A model generated the notes under the pieces. The model saw only the letters and a program-made list of their open reading frames with translations. It had not been told where the DNA came from and did not search any database. The position numbers were made by a program, and so were the translations under genes. Source: Hofstenia miamia (taxonomy: Eukaryota > Xenacoelomorpha > Acoela > Hofsteniidae). Taken from it: a stretch of DNA of 60,440 nucleotides. Each line of letters starts with the position of its first letter. The first letter of the stretch is position 1. The stretch lies in contig CABFPE010000121.1 of the NCBI GenBank assembly GCA_900660155.1, forward strand, positions 283,706 through 344,145, written 5' to 3'. Below are positions 31,052 through 41,462 of the stretch, piece by piece.

Positions 31052-34000
31052 ATTTTAGAATTGCTTTCATTTTAAATATTTTGCTGCCAAATTGCTTTTG
31101 TATATTTGCTTGTTTATTGTTTGTACACAATGCCGCCGTGTTTTATTTTCAGACTGATTTCTATTGTATTTGTGTACAGCTTCATTTTATTGTGTCATCA
31201 ATTTTGTACAGAATTGTTTTATATTATTTCGCATTTGATTGGAAGTTTTCTATGATGTGGACCAAATACTACCGTGGAATTTTTTATCTCTTATTTTATA
31301 ATTGTTTATTGCTACTAGCAAGGTAGGCGGTAACGCTGATTTGTTGGTGATAGCTATTATAAGAACTCAACTTTTTGCAACCGATGATCATTCTAGTAAG
31401 ATACTAACCATTCTAGATTCATACTACAGCCATATTAGCATGCATTTCATTGTGTGAGTTTTTTAACCCAACAACCAACACAAATGGAAAATTCTTTAGG
31501 TGGAAATACGCAAAAGTTCTGCCAAAAAGCAAAAATCAGCTTATTAATATTTCTTACTACACACCCAAGGATTTTTAAACTCAATTAGAAGCAGAAATCT
31601 GTAAAAGCATGAAGTGTGAACAATGATGTTTATGTAAATGTCAGGCTCAGAGGGCAAAAAATTCATTGAGTACCTTTAATAAATTAAAATAACTTTCTTT
31701 ATGCTCTGTATTACTTAGCTTCAATAAGATTTCAAAAAATATATGTTTGTTTTTACAACGCTTCTGTAATGCGTGAATATTTGATTTCTCTCAGGGTAGT
31801 ACCTGTATTTAAAAAAATTTTAGAATGTGCACACCTCTTCTAACTAAAGTCTCTGGATCCGCCCTTGATAATGATGGATCAACAGTTATTAAATTTTAAC
31901 TCAATAACACTACCATCCCACCAAGACTCGCCCCCCCCCCCAAATGAACCATTGGCTGAATGTTTTTTTCATTTCTAATCATGCCTTAACATTTTAATAC
32001 ATATAAATACATGTAGTTACTAAAAGAAAAGCTTAAACATGAGAATTGGGCTTCAATGTTTAGTATTTAATAAAATGTTCAATATGATTTCAAATTTGCT
32101 AATTTATAATCTTGATAAATGCTGCGGAGAAAAATCAGTTTTAAGATACGAAAACCCAATTAGGACAATTAAGAGAAAACCTTTGGATTGATATACTTTG
32201 ATTCAACAAAAAATGATAAGTGGATAAAGTATAATAATGAAAAAACCTTTCAGAATTATGATGAATATAAAAAAACATAACTTATGCAACCAATATCTTA
32301 AGTCCAATTTAAAAAAATATAAACTCAAAAGTCGAAATGACGAAACAGTAAAAATTCTGAAAACAATTGCGCAGTACTTTATGAAGTTCAAGATAAATAA
32401 GATTGTAAAGATATAAAATATAATCACTATGAAACTGTTCGTTGAAAATTTTATTCCAAAATTCAGTTTTCGTTATATAACGAAATATGAAGTTTTAAAA
32501 ACAATCTTATAACTGAAATATAGATTTAGTGGTCAATTAAAAATCCCCCATGTGATACTTATAAACTGTAGCAGGTTTAATTGCCAAGCTTCTCTAAAAT
32601 AAAATGCATTCTCTATCGTCTTATTTCATCTTTGAGAAACGACTCTGACAAAATCAATGAAAATTCAACAAGTGTATGTTTACCAAAACGCAGTACGGAT
32701 TTCGAAAGTTGATTGGAGACATTATTTCGGGAAGAAGACCTAACCAAGCCTGTATAGGGTAGATCTTCCATAATCAAGACAATGATGAAATAACCGTGGG
32801 ACAAAAATATTCTTAGATGAGAATTTTTTTCGATGTTTCTGGTAAAATTGATGTTGCTAAAAACGAATTTCAGGTCATTTTCACAGTAGACACTATACTT
32901 TAAGAAATATGAAATTTAATTTTTTGGATAAATGAACGATTGAATTCAGACATTGGAAATTTTATTATGGAGATACTAAACATCCTCATTCAATTGACAT
33001 TTCAGAAAAGGAAGTTTAGTAGACATTTCTGGCAATATCCCAGCTCTTCAATGCAGCAACTAATGAATTCAATTTTTTTTGAAAAGGATTTTGGAGATCC
33101 TGAAGATTTTTGATAGAAAAAACTATTAAATTGGCTCACTTGTTCCTTGAAAATTTTTGTAGGTTCGACATGCGGACTTTCTTATCAATGCTGTGAGGTA
33201 CAGATTCATGAGATGCGTTTAAAGCAGGATATACGAGAATGACCCTTCTTCATTTATAAAAATAAGTCACTATTGTAGTTTCTCGATTCATGTCAAACAG
33301 AAAGAATAGCAAAGGTAATGACTGTTAATATAAGCTAACCAGAACATAGTGTGTCAGCAAGATGTTGTTACTTAGGGTGGCAAATTTCAACATCGTGATA
33401 AATGCTGTTTCAAAAAATATCTCAAATAAGTAGTAAGGTGACGGACAGACCCCGTTCCAATGGGACACCCTGAAGTTCTCGTAACACCTGTGGCTATTTG
33501 CTACAAGGAAGTGAAGTGATTTGATTGGACGCCATCTAGCGACGAAATATTTTTGACAAAACTAAAATGAGCAAATTAATTTTTTAGACAATTTGTTCAG
33601 ACCAAAGTGAGAATTTTTGATTTTCAGGTTTTAGGCAAACTGATATTTTTGATGACAAATTTCACTTAGGGCGAATATTTTGCGTGCTTCGCAACTATGT
33701 TTGTAATCGGTTGATTGTTCACAATGTGATATCCACAAAGTTTGTAGCAGAACGAATTCACAAGCCTTGCATTTACAAGAAGCCATGATTTTTGCAAAGA
33801 TATTGATTGTGCCATCAAATGCACAGAGCATGGTCTTGATTTAGTATGCCACGAGCACAAATGTATGCCAATAAAATTTTTTCCCTATCCTGATACCCAC
33901 CGTGACACATTACGACAGGAAACTGATATTGTTGAAATGCTATTGATGATTATCATAGAGTAAAAGCTTGTATTTCAGTGGGTGAATTCCACATACAGTC

Positions 34001-34219
34001 CTAGACATTACCTCAACAAATCAGTGCTATGTCGGTTTCTAAAACTTAGAATACAAATTTTTTAAAATCATGGTTTAATGTGAAAAATGACGTTGAAATT
34101 CCTAGTTCTTGTCTCAAAATTGACTGAGATCAGTGAAAAAATTTAGTCAATTGAATTTTATGTTACACAGTGATGCATTGACACAGATTTATTCAACTGA
34201 AAATGTATAAACAATATAG
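31052..34219. other. Long non-coding stretch
   Basis: About 3.2 kb. It probably begins with the 3' UTR of the membrane-protein gene (AATAAA near 31678). A poly-C tract lies near 31930-31941. The hydrophobic frame 31048-31326 is T-rich and looks accidental. No further gene was supported. Confidence 0.3.
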
Positions 34220-34640
34220 ATGAAAATAAATGTGACATAGCATGTCTTGATTTATCAAATGCATTTTGACTCTCTAGATCATAAAAATCTAATCTCTAAA
34301 ATTCAAATGTTCAATTTTTCAGCTAGTAGCATCGACTAAATCTCAAGTTATTTGTCCAGAAGAAAGCAAAAAGTGAAATTGCATAACCAATTCTCAGATT
34401 GGATTAGATTAATAAATTTTCAATTAGCATAGTAAAAAATTCCAGTTTCAATTACAGCAATAAGTTATTAATACAAAGAGACGTATGCCGTATGATAGAT
34501 TAGAATTTCCTTCTTTTGCAGTAATTTAATAAATAAACGAACTTCTACAATAGGGAAAGTAAGATGTAAAAAAGCTTTCTTGAAAAATTCTTTTATAAAT
34601 TCTGCAATAAAAATCTGGAACAATCTGTCAATTAAATTTA
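34220..34640 (+). mobile_element. LINE reverse transcriptase fragment, internally deleted
   Basis: The plus-strand frames read DIACLDLSNAF, then after a one-base shift FDSLDHKNLISKIQMFNFSA and SYLSRRKQKVKLHNQFSDW, matching the FLDLSKAFDTIDH-LL-KL and SYL-RRQ blocks of LINE RTs. At about 34550-34640 the frame KVRCKKAFLKNSFINSAIKI followed by WNNLSIKF matches the C-terminal kSFi-sAIkiWNsLP block. The catalytic YADD region between them is deleted. Confidence 0.7.
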
Positions 34641-35213
34641 ACTGAGAGAAAGATGTAAATTTTAATCTGAAATTGGTGCATATCTGACTTCACATTATAT
34701 TACAGAAATTGGTAAATCAGCATGGAAAGGATACAAATTTCACAAGAAATGGCACAAGTGCTAGCAATAGGCTGATAAATACTATCTTAATTCTATCTAT
34801 TTTTTGTATTATAACTATTTTTATTGTATTTTGTTGTTCTATACCTTATTCTTTGTATTCTTTGTTATTTCATTTCTTTGTTTATTAATTTGTTAACGAC
34901 GCAATTATTGTGTTAATGACGTAATTATTGTTAATTCCGCAATTACTTTAGTAGTATCAGCAATAGTTGAATGGCATAATTACACCTGCTACACGAATAA
35001 AGATTTCTCTTTCTTCTTTAAACATTCAATTTAGTCATACTGTAAAGTTTACAAATCTAAATTATACTTGCATATTATATACTGCATTGACACGCAATAT
35101 CTCAGAAAATTTGAAATACAAACAAAATAGGCAACTAATGTTACACTATACTCCTTGAAGAAAAAACCCTAAGTTTACGAAGAATTAAAAGAAACATTTT
35201 CGAAACCTATATT

Positions 35214-35345
35214 AGTAGTATAGATCCGAGCGAAGTACGTTACACAAATTGACCTTTGACCCTGGCGGGCATGTCTGTCATGGATATAATGTAATTGTGT
35301 ACTTTGGCCGTCTGTGTATCTCTGACGTCATTGGAATGTATTGGT
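35214..35345. repeat. Degenerate end of the 56-58 kb transposon family
   Basis: AGTAGTATAGATCCGAGCGA followed by AGTACGTTACAC resembles the terminal AGTAGTATTACTTCGAGTGA and CCCGTTACAC of the element at 56336. As in that element, a CCTTTGACC segment follows (about 35252) and then a perfect CRE TGACGTCA (35323-35330) next to a CCAAT-type ATTGG (35330-35334). The opposite end was not found. Confidence 0.5.
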
Positions 35346-35380
35346 TTTTGTTGTAATATTTGTTTGCAAACACATTTGTT

Positions 35381-35525
35381 TGCAGTCTGTTGTATAAAAT
35401 GTAACCAATTTTTTTATTCATAGATGTTGAGAAATTTTCAAAATCCCATGAGATTAAAATTGTTGCAATCTATTGTTTAAAATGTAATCAATTTTTCTAT
35501 TCATATTACATAAACTATTTTCAAA
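35381..35525. repeat. Diverged tandem duplication, two copies of about 80 bp
   Basis: GCAGTCTGTTGTATAAAATG (about 35384) and GCAATCTATTGTTTAAAATG (about 35466) each lead into TAACCAATTTTT or TAATCAATTTTT and TATTCATA, then TTTTCAAAA. Confidence 0.6.
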
Positions 35526-35774
35526 AATAAACATAAATACATGTTGTCACAGATGCATACTCTAACCATACAGAAAAAACGAACATTTATAAATAATAAA
35601 TTTATTTACAAAGAAAACGCAATATCTCAGAAAAACATTTTCGAAGCCTATAGTAACGATTTATAAACATCTTTATGTACGTTTTACAAAATTCTCTTTT
35701 CAAATCAACAAACTTCTATAATTTTGAAACTCCTCTTTCTCTTAGCAAGTAAGTCAAGAAAAAATAAAATTATT

Positions 35775-35870
35775 TTATTAATACCTCGATTCGTCTATGG
35801 AATGAATTGCCTACAGAAATGAATAACGGTGAGTCTCTATCTTTATCAATTATATAAATCGTAAAGACCT
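35775..35870 (+). mobile_element. LINE reverse transcriptase C-terminal scrap
   Basis: The plus-strand frame NTSIRLWNELPTEMNNGESL matches the conserved tR-WN-LP-E-----S end block of LINE ORFs. Nothing else of the element is recognisable. Confidence 0.5.
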
Positions 35871-36910
35871 GAAATGTTCGAACATACGTGAAAAGGTTTT
35901 AAATTTATTACCACATACTATAGTACAAAACAGTCTGTATATATTTTTTGTATTTTTTTTAAGTTTTAGAGGCACCTTTGCACCGCGACCAATATTTATA
36001 ATGTTAAATTTAGTACAAAATATACTCTCTTCTTCTTCGAATTCCTGAATGGGATAAATGCAAACAGAACTGGTTAACCAGCTTGGTGAAAATTGCAGAG
36101 AAGCAACAACAGTTTATTAGGGGGCCATTCATCAAATTTAATCAATGGCAAGCCTCAACTTGGATAGAGGCTGAGCCATTTGAATAAAACTGTTTAGGAG
36201 TTTCTCACTTTCACTTATCTGTGCATGCATATTTTATACTTATGTTTATCTTAAATCTTTTCTTCTTTCGATACCTAGCAACGACATACTGTCTACAATA
36301 TGTTTTTTAAGGTTACTCGTATTAATAACATGAAACCATGCAACATCAAAGCAATGTCATCTTGAGTTTTAATTAACCTGTCACATCCCCCTCTTTTTTC
36401 TCATAGTTCTGTGAGATATCATTGAAAATATTGAAACAGGTTTTGCACAAACAAAAAATGAAATTGAAGCCTTTGACAAAGCAATTTGCGACTCACAAAT
36501 AATTCAGGCATCTTCAAAAAGTGTTAATTATGCTGTCTTAACTCAAATTAATTTATGGAAATTTCAAAGGCAAACAAGTCACAATTACCATTGAACAACT
36601 TTGTTGTTAGATGATATGTATCAAATTTAGTTTTTCAACACACTTAGTTGCGAGATTGCTTCCAAACAAGCATTGCTATATTAATATATATATTCATAGA
36701 GGGACCTTACAACATCACCAAAGAATTTTGAAACAAGCTTGTAACCAATTTACAGAGTAACGTTAGAAATTTTATGTGCATACATTAAAAAATATTATTT
36801 TGTTGAAAAAAATTGGTTTGATGCTGAAAATGTTCAGTAACACTCTGTATTTTTCTTTATGTTTATCGTAGCACTAATGTGAGATCAGAGCAAAAAGGTT
36901 TTGGAAAAAC

Positions 36911-37350
36911 TTGTGAAAACAAAGGAAGGATCAATGTAACATTTTTTGAATTGTGAAAACAAAGGAAGGATCAATGTAACATTTTTTGAATTGTGAAAAC
37001 AAAGGAAGGATCAATGTAACATTTTTTGAATTGTGAAAACAAAGGAAGGATCAATGTAACATTTTTTGAATTGTGAAAACAAAGGAAGGATCAATGTAAC
37101 ATTTTTTGAATTGTGAAAACAAAGGAAGGATCAATGTAACATTTTTTGAATTGTGAAAACAAAGGAAGGATCAATGTAACATTTTTTGAATTGTGAAAAC
37201 AAAGGAAGGATCAATGTAACATTTTTTGAATTGTGAAAACAAAGGAAGGATCAATGTAACATTTTTTGAATTGTGAAAACAAAGGAAGGATCAATGTAAC
37301 ATTTTTTGAATTGTGAAAACAAAGGAAGGATCAATGTAACATTTTTTGAA
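36911..37350. repeat. 40-bp minisatellite, eleven perfect units
   Basis: The unit begins TTGTGAAAACAAAGGAAGGA and ends TCAATGTAACATTTTTTGAA. Eleven identical copies fill 440 bp and end exactly at the N at 37351. A further unit sits at 38537-38576 after the N at 38534, so the real array length is unknown. Confidence 0.95.
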
Positions 37351-37351
37351 N

Positions 37352-38533
37352 GCGAGTAGCATTATCAATTATTATGTTTCACATTGCTGTAATATTTGAC
37401 CCCGTTTAGCATTTAATACTAGAAGGGCTAAAGAAATTTTACTGCAAGAAAGGCCAGAGTGGGTCAATTGACCCACTCTAATATTTTAGAATGTAAGCTC
37501 AGAAAACATCAATCACAATAAACTAAAAAGTCTTTTTAATGTTGTAACTTTTACTAGAAATAATGTACTGGTAGTGTTTCATGTCTAATCTTTCAAAAAT
37601 ATAGTTGTAACTAATATGAAAATTCTTATCACTAATTAACTACTAAGTATATTTGCTGCATATATTAAGAAAAAGTCATGAGTAATATCTGGATTTTGTT
37701 TACTTAATTAAAACTAACTGGAAATGTTGTAGGCAAGCGAAATATAAAGATAAGCCCCATTTTCCCAGGAATCTTTCTGAAATGAGTCAACTTACTAAAA
37801 ATTGAAGAGTAATGGATTTTGTGTTCTCTCCATGTCAAAATGCAATTAAAAAATAATTCTGACTAAAATTCCGTTCTTCAATACAATAAAGTGCAGATTT
37901 GATATTTTAGAACCTACTGTAGAAAATTTGTTACAAAGCATAATATTATATAAAATGTCTACTGTAATTCTCCAAATTTGGTGGACACCATTTTTATGAA
38001 TACAAGGAAATTGCATAGAACAGAAAATGCTAACTGTTATTTGTTGGGCATTAATTAATTTTAGCACTATCTATTGCAAGAACCACATACTGCATCAACA
38101 AACATTTAAAAAGCAGGAGGAAAGTTACTGAGGCGAAAACATTTTGAGAAGTTATGCTCACACCAAAATTGGACTATTATCTGAAGTTCAGTAAGCCAAT
38201 AAGTGAACAGTAGACATGATATAAGTAAGCTAAATATAGGTTATAGTTTGTTACTCCATGTAGGTTGTGTTTGAATTCATTTAGCCTAAATGAAAAAGTA
38301 CTTATTGCTTGCTTCAAAATTTAAACCTTACTATTTCTACAATAACTTTAAATAAAAAATGTTTGTCAAACAATAAATAAATGAGTTCCTTAATAATTTA
38401 AGTTGTATAGGGTAGTTTGAGTCAATTAACCCCCTGGTCTGTCTAGTTATGACTACATATAAAATGCTTTACACATTATTTTTAAACTTAAGGGTGTGTG
38501 TGCAGAATTAGTACTTAAAAATTTTCTAAATAT
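37352..38533. other. Contig placed between two N joins inside the minisatellite
   Basis: This 1.18-kb AT-rich piece is bounded by N on both sides, and both outer neighbours are the 40-bp repeat. It carries no gene. It contains a 24-bp perfect palindrome with half-site AGAGTGGGTCAA (37456-37479) and the related motif GAGTCAATTAACCCCC near 38418. It could be a real interruption or a misplaced contig. Confidence 0.6.
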
Positions 38534-38576
38534 NAATTGTGAAAACAAAGGAAGGATCAATGTAACATTTTTTGAA

Positions 38577-39299
38577 AGCTGACGATACAAACAATTAACT
38601 GTGGAACAAACAAATTTAGAATTTAAAACATAATTTTCACGATTTTATCGTACATTTTGATAAAGATCATTTATTTATTTAATGGATATTTTACCATTTT
38701 ATTTTAAAATTGAGACACACTAAAAAGTGTTTATTTAGATTAATTTGGAGCATTATATTGTAAATTTGTTCAATTAAAGTTAATGGTTGTACATGTACTT
38801 TGAAGAGTAATATCAAGAATCGAAAAAAAAGAAAATAGCGATTGAAAATTATACAAATTATTTAAAAACAGTTATAGATTGAGGGGCAGAAAAAATAAAA
38901 AAGATGAAGATACTTCAATTGTCTTTGAAATTGTCTTGAATATATATTCAGGGTAAAAGGGGCAAATTAGGATATACTGATATATGGATCCATTTTATTA
39001 TTACTGAGAATTTTAGGGATTACAAATATATAATATATATTTGCAGCTAGAAACTTACGATTGCATTTTGTGTAAGCTTACTTTTATTAAAAAAGTTTTT
39101 TTACAATTTTTTCAGTAATAATGGGTGTCAGCCCCCCGTTTTAAAAATCCTAAACGTGCCTCATCATTGCAGCTGTGAAGTACAAAAAATTTGATTTATA
39201 CGAAATTGATGGCTAGTGATTAACATTCAAACCATTAGTGATGGAAGATTGAGTAGTGATGAATACAAGAGTCCCACTAAATCATTGTGCGATAGTTCA
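38577..39299. other. Non-coding stretch
   Basis: AT-rich with no recognised gene or repeat. Possibly the flank or interior of the P-element relic that follows. Confidence 0.3.
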
Positions 39300-40000
39300 G
39301 ACATTTTCCTAAATTCTTTTGCTCAATTGGTATCAGTCTGGCTAGAAAGTCTCTATACAAGAAAAGATAGACTTAGTTAGGAGACATCATCCGCACTTTT
39401 TCTTACTGTTAAGTCTCAAATACATTTGGTAGAGCATCTTTTGAATGGAGATGAGTATAATTATGTGTTGCTTGGCAAATTTCGAACAGATGTTGTTGAA
39501 TATAACTTCAGCAAATATCGCGATTATTGTAGATCTCATTGCACATTACTCTCACAAATTTACTTGATGCTGAAAAAATGATTCGTTTGATTTCATTGTT
39601 AAAATCTGATTGTACTCTTTCAAGTTTGAAGTCATCCAATAATGCTGTTATTTCTCATAATCCATCTGACTATGAAGCTGCTCATAATGCTTGCTCTTTG
39701 GGAAATTGAGTATTTGGTTACGAGAGAGTAGAGCGAAATTTATAATATTGCTGGATTCGTCTGCAAAAAAAAAGAATTCATGCGAGAAATGCTGCTTTTC
39801 ACAAACAGAAAATTATTCTTCTTTTCAAGAAAAAGAACCATTCATGCTATTGGATAAAAGTGTTCTTCAAAAACCTTCCAACGGTGATTTATACCTAGCA
39901 TCGTGGGTTACTTGTCTTTTAAAAGAACTTGGTCATGGTTATTTTACTCAAAATTATGACAGAAATAAATTCTTAGATTTGCTACAATAAACTCTGCCAG
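39300..40000 (+). mobile_element. P-element/THAP9-type transposase relic
   Basis: The plus-strand frame from about 39306 reads FLNSFAQLVSVWLESLYTRK, then LFLTVKSQIHLVEHLLNGDE and YNYVLLGKFRTDVVEYNFSK followed by YR. This is close to the C-terminal block of P-type transposases, where YVLtGkfQtDpLE-rFg-yR is conserved. Further frames give EKMIRLISLLKSD, YNIAGFVCKK and CEKCCFSQTENY (39691-39990), matching the late YIAGyv-rK and C-x-x-C features. Several stops and frameshifts make it inactive. The THAP DNA-binding domain and the earlier catalytic parts were not found. Confidence 0.65.
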
Positions 40001-40279
40001 ATAGAATTTATCCATGCAAAAGAGATTACGAATAATCATTAACAATTTTATGAACAATGAAACTAGACTTTTAAATGAATACTTTCATTTTTCTATGAAT
40101 TCTTGTAAAAAAATTGTAAATGTGTTTAATGCATCTAATCAGAAATATAGTACGGTTTTGTCATGTACAATTATTACTTCAAAACATAAATAAAAAACTC
40201 TTACATATAACTTCTATATGGATATAAATCATTCTTTTTATTAGTATTGTTGTTACAAAAACATTTGGAAAGTGTTACC

Positions 40280-40785
40280 TTACTCTGTGTTCTTATGTTT
40301 TTTTTGTTCCTGGCCTTTTTTTAAAAATGGCCGTGGCTCCATCAGGCTCATCCAATTAAAACTTGTTTTCGTCCGAGAATATGACCATTTTCCAATTTTC
40401 ATTAATCCACGTCACTTTCTCTTTCACCCAATTAACACGCAACTTCCTGTGCTCTTACTATAAACAAGGTTCGAAGATGCATGCAAAAATTTTCCAACTC
40501 TTCTTGGTGTTACTTTGAGATCTTGGGCTCGTTGGAGCTTGACTAGTCCTTAGATGCCTCTCTAAAAAGTCGACGTTTGGCTGCATTTGTTAACATTGGC
40601 GGACGACCTCGACTTTTTTTGGTGTCATATGATTCAGGATCTTTTAAATAATTTCTGACAACAGTACGAGACCTTAAAAGTTGCTTAGCAATAAAATTTA
40701 TTAATTTTCCATCAGGTTTAAATGCTATTATTTGACCTTTTTCCTTTTCACTCAGGTAACAGTTTCGTGGCAGGCAGAACAATGT
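40280..40785 (-). mobile_element. Tc3-like transposase N-terminal relic
   Basis: On the minus strand, 40782-40543 encodes LSEKEKGQIIAFKPDGKLIN, FIAKQLLRSRTVVRNYLKDP, ESYDTKKSRGRPPMLTNAAK and RRLFREASKD, a Tc1/Tc3 paired-type DNA-binding region with a GRPP hook. Shifted frames continue with KFLHASSNLVY and WINENWKMVIFSDENKF and LDEPDG, matching the FSDEKKFNLDGPDG block with the first catalytic Asp. The C-terminal half is missing. Confidence 0.75.
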
Positions 40786-41208
40786 TTAGTTATGAGTGTA
40801 ATAATTCTTATGGTCAGTATAAATATCCAATAATTCCTACTATGTTGTTTGCAAATTGAGCCGTATTGACAAAATTTAACAACTATCTTATAATATTTTC
40901 CACCCTTGAAACTATTTTAATCTTAAAAATTTTTTAAAAAATTATAAAAAATGATTCTCATACTTTCAAAATATATTAATTAAATTTTTAAAAAATACTT
41001 TAGCAAAATGTTTTATATTAATTTCCACAAATTTATATATATATATAAAATCCTTGTGAGACACCACCTGCTGTTATTTATTACAACTATTTGACATGTT
41101 TAATAGACAATTAACCCACTGTGAATGACTGTAATTTATACTTTTTGGTTAGTAATTGTTTCTAATAGCTGAAGATTAGTTTAAAGTTTTAATTTAGTTT
41201 CAGTTGGA

Positions 41209-41462
41209 ATGAGTAAGATCAGTTGCGGGGATCCGGATGATGCTTTTATGCAAGAGTTCATCGATAACTGTGAGGAGCATTCGTTTTCTATTGGAGATCG
41301 CATAGCTTTTTTGAAGCCACCTAGTGAGCACATGAGTGTTAGCGATGCTGTTTGTGTTCGTTGGCTTTCCTACAAAGATAGTGATTATTCAGATGAACAA
41401 GATCACCCTGACCTTGACATTGACATCAATCTCTTCGTTAATGTGTCAAGATCAAAATACAA
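41209..41462 (+). CDS. DUF4246 gene exon 1
   Basis: Starts at ATG 41209 (MSKISCGDPDDAFMQEFIDN) and ends at AATACAA-GTATGT with two carried bases. Acidic patch near its end (DSDYSDEQDHPDLDIDI). Confidence 0.65.

Noticed and set aside
31048..31326. Hydrophobic 92-codon plus-strand frame
   Set aside because: T-rich composition makes almost any frame hydrophobic here, and it lies in the presumed 3' UTR after the stop at 31051.
36911..37350. CRISPR-like regular repeat
   Set aside because: The 40-bp units are directly adjacent with no unique spacers, and the context is eukaryotic. It is a minisatellite.
40272..40463. 63-codon plus-strand frame
   Set aside because: It is the antisense of the Tc3-like transposase relic.
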